Assembly (NCBI RefSeq): GCF_021353235.1
Contig: NZ_JAJTWT010000003.1
Span: 496,001-560,000, forward strand
Length of the DNA: 64,000 nucleotides
Origin: Pelomonas caseinilytica
Lineage (GTDB): Bacteria; Pseudomonadota; Gammaproteobacteria; Burkholderiales; Burkholderiaceae_C
Reading direction: 5' to 3'
The notes beneath the pieces were generated by a model. That model searched no databases. It saw only the letters and a program-made list of their open reading frames with translations, and was not told the origin of the DNA. Positions within the stretch are counted from its first letter, which is position 1; every line of letters starts with the position of its first letter. This document shows positions 53,346-62,287 of this stretch, in pieces. The position numbers were made by a program, and so were the translations under genes.

Positions 53346-54284
53346 ATGAGGACGAAGCCGGGTGCGGGCAGCAAGCCCGTCGAGTTGCCTGCATGGATGT
53401 GGACGGTGGCTTTCACCAAGCACCGCTACGTCCCCGGCGCCTGGCGAGCGGCATTGCAGAGCCTGAATACGAGACTGCGGTCCCGCCCGGTGCGGCTGCC
53501 CGCCGGGTTCTCGCACAGCCCCAGGGACTCCTCCAAAAGCGCCGGCAAGGCGGAGCTGGCGCGCCAGAAGCGCCGCCTCGACCGTCTTGCCCATGCCAAG
53601 GCGCGGTTGCCGGCCACCTGGGAGGCGCTCGGCTACGAGTTCCCGACGCCCGTGGCGGTCAGGCTTCACCTGCGGCGGCGCGACAAAGGAAAGTTCTGGC
53701 TTTTCCTAGCGGATTCGAAGGGGCCGCTGGCCTATCTCGAGCGCAGTGCCGACTTCGCCGCTGGCGTGGTCCAACACGAGTACATGGTGCGCAATCCGAA
53801 GCGCAGCGGCGAGGGCAAGGGCCTCGCCGACCGGGCGATGGTGAATGCCTCGGTCGTCTACCCCGCGATCGGCATCCACCGCGTCGAGCTGGCCGCGGGC
53901 CTCTCCGGCGGGAGCGCGATCTGGCCTCGCCTGGGCTTTTGCCCATCCAACGTGCAGGCGTGGTCCGCCCTTCGGAAGGTCATCCAGGCCAACTACCTGA
54001 AACTGCCGCCCGCCGTGGAGCCTTCGTTCGCCCTGCTGCACGGCCGGTCGCTCGGCAGTGCGATCCAGGCCATCCTGGCGGACGACGATCCCGCGGCGAT
54101 CTTCGAAGTGGTGAGCCTCGATGACGACTCCCGGGTCAGGCATGCCCTCGGACTCCAGCACCCGCTGTCCGGCCTTCTTCTCGTCGGGGGGCATTGGCGC
54201 GGGCACCTCGACCTGCAGGGGCTCGGCGGCGCGCGGCTTCGGGATTTCGCACAGGGCAGGGGGTTCACCGTCCCGGTGGTGTGA
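53346..54284 (+). CDS. Uncharacterised protein with a GNAT-like segment
   Basis: 312 residues, basic N-terminal half. I do not recognise a family. In the middle, GEGKGLADRAMVNASVVY resembles the acetyl-CoA-binding Q/R-x-x-G-x-G/A loop, and IWPRLGF at the expected distance resembles the terminal part of GNAT acetyltransferases. A long preceding helix has ARQKRRLDRLAHAKARL. The C-terminal 90 residues are unassigned. A GGAGAGGCG ribosome site precedes the ATG. An HTH-protein gene follows 17 bases after it, suggesting a functional pair. Confidence 0.65.
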   Translation: MRTKPGAGSKPVELPAWMWTVAFTKHRYVPGAWRAALQSLNTRLRSRPVRLPAGFSHSPRDSSKSAGKAELARQKRRLDRLAHAKARLPATWEALGYEFPTPVAVRLHLRRRDKGKFWLFLADSKGPLAYLERSADFAAGVVQHEYMVRNPKRSGEGKGLADRAMVNASVVYPAIGIHRVELAAGLSGGSAIWPRLGFCPSNVQAWSALRKVIQANYLKLPPAVEPSFALLHGRSLGSAIQAILADDDPAAIFEVVSLDDDSRVRHALGLQHPLSGLLLVGGHWRGHLDLQGLGGARLRDFAQGRGFTVPVV

Positions 54285-54301
54285 GGAGTAGACTGGCCGC
54301 C

Positions 54302-54826
54302 ATGAGACGCGGAGTCCGTTTCGCCCCATCGGGCGCATGGATCAGTGCCGAAGCGGACCTCGCCCGCTCGGTGGCCGAACTCGACCGCGAAAAGCCCGGA
54401 TGGGACAGCGAGTCCCGGCGCCTCAGCGTCGTCCGGCGCCTCGAGAAGGACGCGTCGACGCAGGGCGTCCAGGCCGCCGTCGACGTCTTCGGCAAGGATG
54501 CGGTCTACAAGGCCTTGCCCTGCGCGGGCCTTCGCCTGTCGGGCGAGGTGGTGGTCGACGCCGAGGGCCGGCCGGTCTACGGCGCACCGGCGCCGAGGGC
54601 CGTCGACCTGTTCACGCGGGCCGAGCTGTCGGTGCGCGAGGCCGAGGTGCTGCGCGCCCTCGCCCAGGGGGGCAGCTTGAGGGACATCGCCGTGCGCCTG
54701 GGGCTGAGCCAGCACACCGTCTCGCAGCTGCAGCGTCAGTTGATGCTCAAGCTCGGCGACGCGCTCTCCGGGCCGGTTGCCGAGGCGGCCATCGCCGCCG
54801 TGCTCGGCAAACGCAGCGTCGAATAG
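54302..54826 (+). CDS. LuxR-type HTH protein paired with the GNAT-like gene
   Basis: 174 residues. The C-terminal third is a LuxR/GerE-like helix-turn-helix: AELSVREAEVLRALAQGGSLRDIAVRLGLSQHTVSQLQ. The first about 110 residues match no receiver or autoinducer domain that I know; VVRRLEKDASTQG and KDAVYKALPCAGLR are its notable segments. Probable transcription factor for its own operon. The arrangement behind a larger putative acetyltransferase recalls gene pairs where a DNA-binding partner controls an enzyme or toxin, but that is inference. Confidence 0.75.
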   Translation: MRRGVRFAPSGAWISAEADLARSVAELDREKPGWDSESRRLSVVRRLEKDASTQGVQAAVDVFGKDAVYKALPCAGLRLSGEVVVDAEGRPVYGAPAPRAVDLFTRAELSVREAEVLRALAQGGSLRDIAVRLGLSQHTVSQLQRQLMLKLGDALSGPVAEAAIAAVLGKRSVE

Positions 54827-54975
54827 CCTTCCCGCCGTACGCGATCGAGCCGGCAGGGCCCGCCGCGTAACAGTCTGTTGACGGGCACAGCGCCGTTCGG
54901 AATCGCTTGCAATTGCCGAGGCGGCCGGCCGCCAGAGCCACTAGAGTTCGGGCGGTTGCCGCTCCGAGGTGCGCC

Positions 54976-55647
54976 ATGCCCCACACCCCCGCCATTGCCC
55001 TGACGCTCATCGCCTTGCTGGCCGCCGGCTGCGCCACCGTGCGTGAGGCCCATATGGCGCAGGCGGCTTCGGTGGCGGGCGTGGCGGAGGAGCCTTTCGG
55101 CAAGCCGGGCTGGGGCCGGCGCGGGGAGTTCATGCTGAGCGGCCAGCGCGTGCGCTACGAGCGCAGTGCGGACCGGCTTTCGCTGTTCGACACCCTGGCC
55201 TCGGGCCGCTCGACGCTGCGCTACACCTGGTCCGGCCCGGCGGGCGACGCCACGGCCGACTGCACGGCCCGCCAGGCCGAGGCCACGGCCCGCGGCATCA
55301 CCGCCACCGTGCGGCCCTGGACGCTGAACTGCCGCTGGAGCGGCGCCTCCGACGCCGTGCTGCAGATCGGCGAAGGCCAGGTCCGGCGCGGGCAGTCGAC
55401 CCGCGAAGGCAGCTACCGCCGCGGCGAGCTGACCCTGGGCCTGCGCTCGGTGCACCTGCTGGAGGGGAGCTCCCTGGTGCAGCCATCGGCGGTGGGCTAC
55501 GAGATGCTGCACGAGGGCCAGGTCGTCGCCAGCCTGGACCTCGCCAGCGGCCTGCCGCGCCTGCGCCGGCCCGACCCCGCCACGCCGCTCGGCCGCGCCG
55601 CCACCGAGGCGGCCCTGGCGCTGGCGCTGGTGTGGGAGCCCGCCTGA
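54976..55647 (+). CDS. Outer-membrane lipoprotein of unknown function
   Basis: 223 residues. Signal peptide with lipobox LLAAGC (Cys near 19). The body is beta-rich: FMLSGQRVRYERSADRLSLFD, then RYTWSGPAGDATADC and EGSYRRGELTLGLRSVHLLEG. A Cys pair (ADC, LNC) may form a disulfide. No family recognised. A 149-bp upstream gap contains TTGACGG- and TTGCAA-type sequences but no clear promoter. Confidence 0.75.
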   Translation: MPHTPAIALTLIALLAAGCATVREAHMAQAASVAGVAEEPFGKPGWGRRGEFMLSGQRVRYERSADRLSLFDTLASGRSTLRYTWSGPAGDATADCTARQAEATARGITATVRPWTLNCRWSGASDAVLQIGEGQVRRGQSTREGSYRRGELTLGLRSVHLLEGSSLVQPSAVGYEMLHEGQVVASLDLASGLPRLRRPDPATPLGRAATEAALALALVWEPA

Positions 55648-55654
55648 CGCGCGT

Positions 55655-56185
55655 TCAGGGCTTTTCGGCGAGAGCCTTGAGGTTGGCGAGGCCGGCGTCG
55701 AAGTCGGGGCCGACCATGCGGTCCATGAACAGGCCCATCCAGCGGTAGACGGGGTTGGCGCCCATGTCGCCGTCCATGGTCCAGGTGACCTGGGTGGCGC
55801 CGCCATTGGGGTCGAGACGGAACTCGCCGCTGGAGGTGGTGCCGAAGTCCGGGAAGAAGAGTTCGTAGCCCAGGCGCTTGGGCGGCTCGGCGGACGTGAA
55901 GCTCATGCGGCCGTCGCCCTGGCTCTTGCTCTTCCAGGCCCAGACGGCGCCGACGCCCGAGGCTGCGCCGCTGTACTCGATGGCCATGGCCGGGTCGCGC
56001 CGGTTCCAGGCGCTCCACTGCTTCCAGCCGCGCGGGTCGGCGACGAGGGCGTAGACCTTCTCGGGCGGCGCGTTGACCGTTACCGTGCGCGACACGGCGA
56101 ACCGGGGCGACAGCAGCAGGCCGCCGCCGAGCAGCACGGCGAGCAGCAGGACGACGGCGGCCAACAGCCTCTTCAGCGCTTTCAT
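55655..56185 (-). CDS. SRPBCC family protein (START-like fold) with membrane anchor
   Basis: 176 residues. N-terminal membrane helix (LLAAVVLLLAVLLGGGLLL), then SRTVTVNAPPEKVYALVADPRGWKQWSAWN, a polyketide-cyclase/START-like pocket, ending with TWTMDGDMGANPVYRW and the helix LANLKALAE. It likely binds a hydrophobic ligand at the membrane. Start at 56185 with GGGAGAG upstream. Converges on the preceding lipoprotein gene with a gap of 7 bases. Confidence 0.85.
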   Translation of the reverse strand: MKALKRLLAAVVLLLAVLLGGGLLLSPRFAVSRTVTVNAPPEKVYALVADPRGWKQWSAWNRRDPAMAIEYSGAASGVGAVWAWKSKSQGDGRMSFTSAEPPKRLGYELFFPDFGTTSSGEFRLDPNGGATQVTWTMDGDMGANPVYRWMGLFMDRMVGPDFDAGLANLKALAEKP

Positions 56186-56270
56186 GAGGACTCTCCCTGG
56201 CGTTGCGGTGCGCACACTGTGAGGCCTGCGTGGCGGGCACACAATCCGCACAACTCCCTTGCGCACAGTC

Positions 56271-57116
56271 ATGACCCTAGACGCCGACCGCTACCAAGAA
56301 CAGGGCTATCTGGTCCTGCCGGGCTTCAAGTCCGCCGCCGACATCGCCGCGCTGCGCGAGCGGGCGCTGCGCATCGTCGATGAGTTCGACCCGGGCGAGC
56401 AGCGCCCCGTGTTCACGACGGAGGAGCAGCAGCGCCACGTGGATGACTACTTCCTCGACAGCGGCGACCAGGTCCGCTGCTTCTTCGAGGAGGAGGCCTT
56501 CGACGACGCCGGCCGCCTGCGGGTGGACAAGGCGCTGGCCATCAACAAGATCGGCCATGCGATGCACGACCTCGATCCCGTCTTCAGCGCCTTCAGCAAG
56601 GGCGAGGCCCTGCGCGGCGTGGCTGCGGCGCTGGGCCTGGCCCGGCCGCAGGTCTGGCAGAGCATGTTCATCTTCAAGCAGCCCGGCATCGGCGGCGAGG
56701 TGCGCTGGCACCAGGACGCCAGCTTCTTCGAGACCGACCCCATCACCGTGACCACCTTCTGGTTCGCCCTGGAGGATGCGACGCTGCACAACGGCTGCCT
56801 CTGGGCCGAGCCGGGCGGCCATCGCGGGCCGCGGGGCGTACTGCGCGAACGCTTCGTGCGCGAGGGCCGCAGGGCCTGGATGGAGCAGGTCGACCCCTCT
56901 CCGTGGCCGGCCGCCGATGCCGCCCAGGCCGTGCCGCTGGAGGTCGAGGCCGGCTCGCTCGTCGTCTTCCATGGCCTGCTGCCGCATTACTCGGCCGCCA
57001 ACCGCTCGGACCGCTCGCGCCACGCCTACACCCTGCACGTGACCGACGCAGCGAGCCGCTATTCGCCCCGCAACTGGCTGCAGCGTGACCAGACGTTGCC
57101 GGTGCGCGGGTTCTGA
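56271..57116 (+). CDS. Phytanoyl-CoA dioxygenase (PhyH) family protein
   Basis: 281 residues. Fe(II)/2-oxoglutarate dioxygenase: the His-x-Asp pair in VRWHQDASFFETDP, the distal His in VFHGLLPHYSAANRS, and an Arg (SRHAYTLH) for 2-oxoglutarate. The opening YQEQGYLVLPGF is typical for the family. It hydroxylates a small molecule or acyl compound; substrate unknown. I start at the ATG; a TTG four codons before it is less likely. A divergent SRPBCC gene shares the 85-bp upstream region. Confidence 0.87.
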   Translation: MTLDADRYQEQGYLVLPGFKSAADIAALRERALRIVDEFDPGEQRPVFTTEEQQRHVDDYFLDSGDQVRCFFEEEAFDDAGRLRVDKALAINKIGHAMHDLDPVFSAFSKGEALRGVAAALGLARPQVWQSMFIFKQPGIGGEVRWHQDASFFETDPITVTTFWFALEDATLHNGCLWAEPGGHRGPRGVLRERFVREGRRAWMEQVDPSPWPAADAAQAVPLEVEAGSLVVFHGLLPHYSAANRSDRSRHAYTLHVTDAASRYSPRNWLQRDQTLPVRGF

Positions 57117-57263
57117 GCCGGTCTCTTCACCAACGTCACAACTGCTCACGATCCCGGCCCCTTGTCCTACAGGGCGAGGCTGCCGCGGCCGGCAAGTCAC
57201 GGGCCTGGGTCACTTCAAAGTCGTTCCTACCGCAAACGTCGACAACGACGACAGGAGGCCGAC

Positions 57264-58589
57264 ATGAAATTCCCGAAATCCGTGCACGCCGAAGGTTGGG
57301 CCAGTCACCTGGAAACGACCAAGCCTGAGCACCTTCCCGATGCGCTGAAGGACGGCGTCCATGCCCCGCTGCATGCGGCCAAGGCGCCTGCGGGCGGTGC
57401 GATGCGCATGAAGGCGCCGCAACAACGGGTGACGCCGGAGATGTCGACGATCCCGCCGGTGTCTGCGAGCCAGGCGGCCTCGGCCGCGTCGACGCCGCGC
57501 ATCGACCCTCAGCCTCGCCCGGAAGTGCGGCGCGACGTGCCGCGCGCCCAGGCCACCCACGCCGCCGCGATGCCGCCGCGCCAGGAGGGCCAGCGCAACT
57601 GGATGGTGGCCGCCGGTGCCGGCGCCGCCGTGATCGCCGCCCTGGCCGTCTGGGCCGTGAACCGCCCGGCCCACGACACCGCCACCGCGCCGGCCACCGT
57701 CACCGGCAGCGCCGAGCCGCAGCCGGCCCAGCCCGCCACCGACGTTGCAGCCGCCACGCCCGCCGCCGACACCGCGGCCTCGCAGCCCGCCGACACGGGC
57801 TCGACCGCCGCGGCCGATGCCACGACCGGCAGCGCGACGACGACCACGGCCGCCGCCGACAACTCGCGGGCCGACACGCCGGCAGCCACGCTGGGCAAGC
57901 CCGTGACGACCGTCAAGCCGGCACCGGAGTCGCGCCCCCTGGCCCAGGCGACGGCACCGGCGCCGCGCCCTGACCTCGTGGTGCGTGCCAACCCGCGCGC
58001 CGAGCCGGAGCCGGCCCCCTCGCCGGCCCTGCAGCCGCGTCCCTCGGCCGCCCTGCAGCCGTCGGCCCCTGTCGCCGCCGCGCCGGCGCCCGATCTGCAG
58101 CCCCAGGGCGTGGCCCAGGGCAATGCGCCCATCGTGATGGCGCCCACGGCGGCCGGCCCGGCGACCGCGCTGACGACACCTGCCGCCACGGCCCAGGCCA
58201 TGCCCCAGCAGGCGACCCCGCCGGTGGCCGCCGTGACGTCTGACGCCACCGCGAGCGCCACGTCCCCGGGCGCCCCGCCGCTGGCCCAGGCAACGCCGCA
58301 GCAGGCCCAGGTCCAGCCGCCATCGGCCGCGCCCGAGGACGCCGGCATCACCCAGCAGGTGCGCGTGGCCCTCGCTTCCGAGGCGACGCTGGCCGGCGTG
58401 CCCATCGCGGTCAGCACCGACCATGGTGTCGTCAAGCTGGAGGGCCAGGCCCCCGATGCCCAGGCGCGCGCCCGCGCCACCGTCGTGGCCGCCTCGACCT
58501 CGGGCGTGAAGGCCGTCGACAACCGGCTGACGCTGCCGCCTTCGCCGGTTGTCAGCCAGGCGCCCACCGGCGCTGCCGACGGCCTCTGA
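57264..58589 (+). CDS. BON-domain protein with Pro/Ala-rich linker and membrane anchor
   Basis: 441 residues. A cytoplasmic N-terminal 110 residues, one membrane helix (VAAGAGAAVIAALAVWAV), then a very long Ala/Pro/Thr-rich linker (about 190 residues, low complexity). It ends in a BON domain (ITQQVRVALASEATLAGVPIAVSTDHGVVKLEGQA...). BON domains bind phospholipid or peptidoglycan-linked sites in stress-related envelope proteins. AGGAGG site 5 bases before the ATG. It ends at a bidirectional terminator. Confidence 0.85.
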   Translation: MKFPKSVHAEGWASHLETTKPEHLPDALKDGVHAPLHAAKAPAGGAMRMKAPQQRVTPEMSTIPPVSASQAASAASTPRIDPQPRPEVRRDVPRAQATHAAAMPPRQEGQRNWMVAAGAGAAVIAALAVWAVNRPAHDTATAPATVTGSAEPQPAQPATDVAAATPAADTAASQPADTGSTAAADATTGSATTTTAAADNSRADTPAATLGKPVTTVKPAPESRPLAQATAPAPRPDLVVRANPRAEPEPAPSPALQPRPSAALQPSAPVAAAPAPDLQPQGVAQGNAPIVMAPTAAGPATALTTPAATAQAMPQQATPPVAAVTSDATASATSPGAPPLAQATPQQAQVQPPSAAPEDAGITQQVRVALASEATLAGVPIAVSTDHGVVKLEGQAPDAQARARATVVAASTSGVKAVDNRLTLPPSPVVSQAPTGAADGL

Positions 58590-58611
58590 CCCGGCCGAGT
58601 CCGGAAACGAC

Positions 58612-58634
58612 AAAGGCGCCCTCGGGCGCCTTTT
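58612..58634. terminator. Bidirectional Rho-independent terminator
   Basis: AAA, GGCGCC, loop CTCG, GGCGCC, TTTT. A stem flanked by A-run and T-run, serving the BON-domain gene on the plus strand and the gene ending at 58656 on the minus strand. Confidence 0.85.
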
Positions 58635-58655
58635 CTTCTTCAGCCGCGGGCTGCC

Positions 58656-59084
58656 TCAGTGGCAATGCTGGTGGGGGGCCGGCGCCAGCTCGGCGTCGAT
58701 CAGCGCTTCCTCGGCCGTCTCGCGGGCGGCCTCCAGCTGCAGGCAGAGTTCGGTGATGCCGTCGTCGCGGCCACCCACCACCTCGGGCAGCGGGGCGGCG
58801 GCGATGTCGGTGGGCAGGTCGGCCAGGGCGCCGATCAGCTGGAAGAGCAGTTCGAGGCTGGCTTCGCCGTCCTGCGGCAGGTCGCGGGCGGCACCCAGGC
58901 TGCGGGCCAGGTACCAGCAGGCTTCGGCGGCGTTGTCGCAGGCCTGGGCCTTGAGCTCGAGGGCGCGGTTGCGTGCCTCGGCTTCCTCGCCTTCGCGGCG
59001 GGCCTGGAGGGCCTCGTAAGCGCCCAGGTCGGCCGGGACGGCGTCATCGAGCGAGAGCGCGGCGAAGTCGAGTTCGTGGGCCAT
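58656..59084 (-). CDS. Acidic conserved protein of unknown function
   Basis: 142 residues, helical, acidic. Visible: EALQARREGEEAEARNRALELKAQACDNAAEACWYLARSLG, and QLIGALADLPTDIAAAPLPEVVGGRD, ending HQHCH. No family recognised; the terminal His/Cys cluster could bind metal. The upstream 115 bases hold its promoter and separate it from glmU. Start at the ATG at 59084. Confidence 0.65.
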   Translation of the reverse strand: MAHELDFAALSLDDAVPADLGAYEALQARREGEEAEARNRALELKAQACDNAAEACWYLARSLGAARDLPQDGEASLELLFQLIGALADLPTDIAAAPLPEVVGGRDDGITELCLQLEAARETAEEALIDAELAPAPHQHCH

Positions 59085-59199
59085 GGGCAATCGAGTCGTT
59101 GGACGGGATGATCCTAACGGGGGAGTGGCTGCATCGCCGCCCCCGCGCCCCGGGCGTCGTGACGCAATCGGCGGAACAAAGTCACGGGACGGGCTCTAT

Positions 59200-60582
59200 T
59201 CAACGCTTCTTGGCGGGCCGGGTCCAGCCCGTGAGGGCGACCTGTTTGCCGCGCGCGACGGCGAGGTCGCCGGGGTTGACGTCCTTGGTGATCGTGGAGC
59301 CGCCGCCGATGGTGGCGCCGGCGCCGAGGGTGACCGGGGCGACGAGCACGCAGTTGGAGCCCACGTGCACGTCGTCGCCGATGGTGGTGCGGTGCTTGTT
59401 GGCGCCGTCGTAGTTGGCGGTGATGCTGCCGGCGCCGTAGTTCACGCGCTCGCCCACCGTGGCATCGCCGAGGTAGGCGAGGTGGTTGGCCTTGGCGCCC
59501 TTGGCCAGGGTGGAGTTCTTGACCTCGACGAAGTTGCCGATGTGCACCTCCGCGCCCAGCTGGGCGCCGGGCCGCAGCCGCGCGAAGGGGCCGATGAGGG
59601 CGCCTTCGCCCACCACCGCGCCGCCCGGCTTTTCGCCGTCAATGTGGGTGAACTCGTGGATGCGCGCGCCGGCGCCGATGCGGGCATTGCGGATGACGCA
59701 GTTCGCGCCGATGCGCACGCCGTCGCCCAGTTCCACCTCGCCCTCGAAGACGCAGTTGACGTCGATCTCGACGTCCTGGCCGTGGGTCAGCGTGCCGCGC
59801 AGGTCAAAGCGGGCCGGGTCGGCCAGGCGCACGCCGGCGCGCATCAGCGCCTCGGCCTGCTGGGCCTGGAAGGCGCGCTCCAGCTGGGCCAGCTGCACCG
59901 GGTCGTTGACGCCCAGCACCTCGGTCTCGCTGCCGGCCTTGATGCCCAGCACCGGCAGGCCCTCGGCCACGGCCATGGCGACGATGTCGGTCAGGTAGTA
60001 CTCGCCCTGGGCGTTGTCGTTCTTCAGCTGGCCGACCCAGCGCTTCAGCGCCGCGGTGGGCGCGGCCATCATGCCGCTGTAGCCCTCGTGGATGAGGCGC
60101 TGCTCGGGCGTGGCGTCCTTGTGCTCGACGATGGCGAGCACGCCGCCGTCGTCGGGGTCGCGGATGATGCGGCCATAGCCAGTGGGGTCGAAGAGGTCGA
60201 CCGTCAGCAGCACCAGGGCGTGGCCCGCGCAGGCGTCGATCAGGGCCTTGGCGGTGGCGGTCTCGATCAGCGGCACGTCGCCGTTGAGGATGAGGGTGGT
60301 GCCTTCTCCCACCAGGGCCGGCACGGCCTGCTGGATGGCGTGGCCCGTGCCGAGCTGGGGCATCTGGCGCACGAAGGCGATGCCGTCTGCGGCGACGGCG
60401 GCCTCGACCGCTTCGGCCCCGTGGCCGGTGATGACGATACGGGCCGCGGCGGCCAGGGGCTCGCAGCTCTTGAGCACGTGGGACAGCAGCGAGCGCCCGG
60501 CGAGCTTGTGCAACACCTTGGGCGTTGCCGACTTCATGCGGGTGCCCTTGCCCGCGGCCATGATCACGATGTTGAGCGCCAT
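59200..60582 (-). CDS. glmU: Bifunctional GlmU (GlcNAc-1-P uridyltransferase / GlcN-1-P acetyltransferase)
   Basis: 460 residues. The N-terminal uridyltransferase has MAAGKGTRMKSATPKVLHKLAG and ILNGDVPLI. From about residue 255 a left-handed beta-helix (hexapeptide repeats) carries the acetyltransferase, with GPFARLRPGAQL, NFVEVKNSTL and TANYDGANKHRTTIG. Makes UDP-GlcNAc for peptidoglycan and lipopolysaccharide. Normal length. Usually near glmS or atp genes in other bacteria; here it is flanked by unrelated genes on the same strand. Confidence 0.96.
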   Translation of the reverse strand: MALNIVIMAAGKGTRMKSATPKVLHKLAGRSLLSHVLKSCEPLAAAARIVITGHGAEAVEAAVAADGIAFVRQMPQLGTGHAIQQAVPALVGEGTTLILNGDVPLIETATAKALIDACAGHALVLLTVDLFDPTGYGRIIRDPDDGGVLAIVEHKDATPEQRLIHEGYSGMMAAPTAALKRWVGQLKNDNAQGEYYLTDIVAMAVAEGLPVLGIKAGSETEVLGVNDPVQLAQLERAFQAQQAEALMRAGVRLADPARFDLRGTLTHGQDVEIDVNCVFEGEVELGDGVRIGANCVIRNARIGAGARIHEFTHIDGEKPGGAVVGEGALIGPFARLRPGAQLGAEVHIGNFVEVKNSTLAKGAKANHLAYLGDATVGERVNYGAGSITANYDGANKHRTTIGDDVHVGSNCVLVAPVTLGAGATIGGGSTITKDVNPGDLAVARGKQVALTGWTRPAKKR

Positions 60583-60666
60583 TCCCAGCCCTGATAGCTA
60601 CAGCGAAGGCGCGATTATGGGCAGGCCGGGCGGCGGCGCCGGCCTGCTGCCCGTCCGAACGGGGTC

Positions 60667-61287
60667 CTAACGCATCGCCTGCACGCTCACGCGGTGGGAC
60701 TTGGGCTCGACCTTGGGGAACTCGGCCAGCGCGGCGTCGAAGAGGATGCCCAGGGTGGCGTCGTTGCCGGCGGTGATGCCCTCGTTGCTGGCGTGGGTCT
60801 CGAACAGCGCCTCGCCGGTGGTGCGGTCACGCATCAGCACGGCCACGGCGCGGTCGTAGCGGCGGTCGAAGAAGGGGTCCTGGCGCCAACCCCAGCCGCC
60901 CCAGCCGCCATAGCCGTAGCGCGGCGAGAACAGGCGACCGCGCCAGCGCCACCACAGCGGGTCGTCCCAGGGCACGGGGTCGTAGGCGGTGATGCGCGCG
61001 CCCAGGGTCACCAGCACGTCGGCGCTCTTGGCGTCGGCGGCGGGCTTGAAGCCGGCCTTCTCCAGCGCGCCGCGGGCAGCGTCCTCGAGGGCCGTCTGGC
61101 GCTTGGTGGCCTCCTCGCTCTGCTGCTGCGAAGGCAGGCGCTCGAAGGCATAGGTGCCGGGCTTGCGGTCCGCCGGCCAGCTGCCATAACTGGAAACGTC
61201 GGCGGAGACGGTGTAGGGGCCGCTGCAGCCGGCGAGGGCCACGATGGATGCGGCGGCAAGCGACGAGAGGACAAGGCGACGGTTCAT
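60667..61287 (-). CDS. DUF4136 domain lipoprotein
   Basis: 206 residues. Lipobox ALAGCSG after a signal peptide. The DUF4136 pattern follows: YGSWPADRKPGTYAFERLPSQQ, then EDAARGALEKAGFKP, a Trp/Gly/Tyr-rich segment (SPRYGYGGWGGWGWRQDPFF) and VAVLMRDRTTGEALFETHAS. Envelope lipoprotein, role unknown. ATG at 61287, preceded by GGAGGTGTC. Confidence 0.87.
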   Translation of the reverse strand: MNRRLVLSSLAAASIVALAGCSGPYTVSADVSSYGSWPADRKPGTYAFERLPSQQQSEEATKRQTALEDAARGALEKAGFKPAADAKSADVLVTLGARITAYDPVPWDDPLWWRWRGRLFSPRYGYGGWGGWGWRQDPFFDRRYDRAVAVLMRDRTTGEALFETHASNEGITAGNDATLGILFDAALAEFPKVEPKSHRVSVQAMR

Positions 61288-61349
61288 GGCGACACCTCCG
61301 TTGGACGAGATGCGCCCATTCTGACCCGCCCGGGTTGCCGGCGTGTAAA

Positions 61350-62282
61350 TCAGCGTTGCAGCGTGATCACCGAGGCGGCCGGCGACGGCGTGGCGCAAGA
61401 CTCATCGTCGTCGAAGGCGATGTCGCCGCCCGCGTCCGCCACCCCGGTGGCCTTGATGGTCTCGAAGGGAAAGAGCTTCTTGTCCATCATGTGCGAGGGC
61501 ACGATGTTGGTCATGGCCGTGAAGATGTTGTCGATGCGGCCCGGGTAGCGCTTCTCCCACTCGTTGATCATGGCCTTGACCTGCACGCGCTGCAGGTTCT
61601 CCTGGCTGCCGCAGAGGTTGCACGGGATGATGGGGAACTCGCGGTGCTCGGCCCAGCGCACGAGGTCGGGCTCCTTCACGTAGGCCAGCGGCCGGATGAC
61701 GACGTTACGGCCGTCGTCGCTGACCAGCTTGGGCGGCATGCCCTTCATGCGGCTGCCGAAGAACATGTTCAGGAACAGGGTCGTGACGATGTCGTCGCGG
61801 TGGTGGCCCAGGGCGATCTTGGTGCAGCCCAGCTCGCCGGCCACGCGGTAGAGGATGCCGCGGCGCAGGCGCGAGCACAGCCCGCAGGTGGTCTTGCCCT
61901 CGGGCACCACGCGCTTGACGACGGAGTAGGTGTCCTGCTCCTCGATGTGGAAGGGCACGCCGCGGCTCTTCAGGTAGTTGGGCAGTACGTCCTCGGGGAA
62001 GCCGGGCTGCTTCTGGTCGAGGTTGACGGCCACCAGCTCGAACCTGATCGGCGCGCGCTGCTGCAGGTTGAGCAGGATGTCCAGCATCGAGTAGCTGTCC
62101 TTGCCGCCCGACAGGCAGACCATGACCTTGTCGCCGTCCTCGATCATGTTGAAGTCGGCGATGGCCTGGCCGACCTGGCGGCGCAGCCGCTTGGAGAGCT
62201 TGTTGATCTCGTGGGCGGCCTTCTTGGCCGCGAGGTCGGCGGCGCTCGGCTCGGCGGTGGTGGGTGCTAGGACTTCGGTCAT
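61350..62282 (-). CDS. ttcA: tRNA 2-thiocytidine(32) synthetase TtcA
   Basis: 310 residues. Fe-S-cluster-dependent sulfur transferase that makes s2C32 in tRNA. PP-loop [11 protein letters not shown] binds ATP; Cys pairs are in [12 protein letters not shown] and [33 protein letters not shown] is the family's conserved middle. Five bases after the stop of the upstream oxidoreductase-FolB fusion gene, so co-transcribed. ttcA beside folB is a common arrangement in Burkholderiales. Confidence 0.95.
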   Translation of the reverse strand: MTEVLAPTTAEPSAADLAAKKAAHEINKLSKRLRRQVGQAIADFNMIEDGDKVMVCLSGGKDSYSMLDILLNLQQRAPIRFELVAVNLDQKQPGFPEDVLPNYLKSRGVPFHIEEQDTYSVVKRVVPEGKTTCGLCSRLRRGILYRVAGELGCTKIALGHHRDDIVTTLFLNMFFGSRMKGMPPKLVSDDGRNVVIRPLAYVKEPDLVRWAEHREFPIIPCNLCGSQENLQRVQVKAMINEWEKRYPGRIDNIFTAMTNIVPSHMMDKKLFPFETIKATGVADAGGDIAFDDDESCATPSPAASVITLQR

Positions 62283-62287
62283 GGGCT

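Noticed and set aside
57700-58340. Unusual low-complexity region as sign of foreign DNA
   Set aside because: It is an in-frame Ala/Pro/Thr linker between a membrane helix and a BON domain, with the same codon bias as the neighbours.
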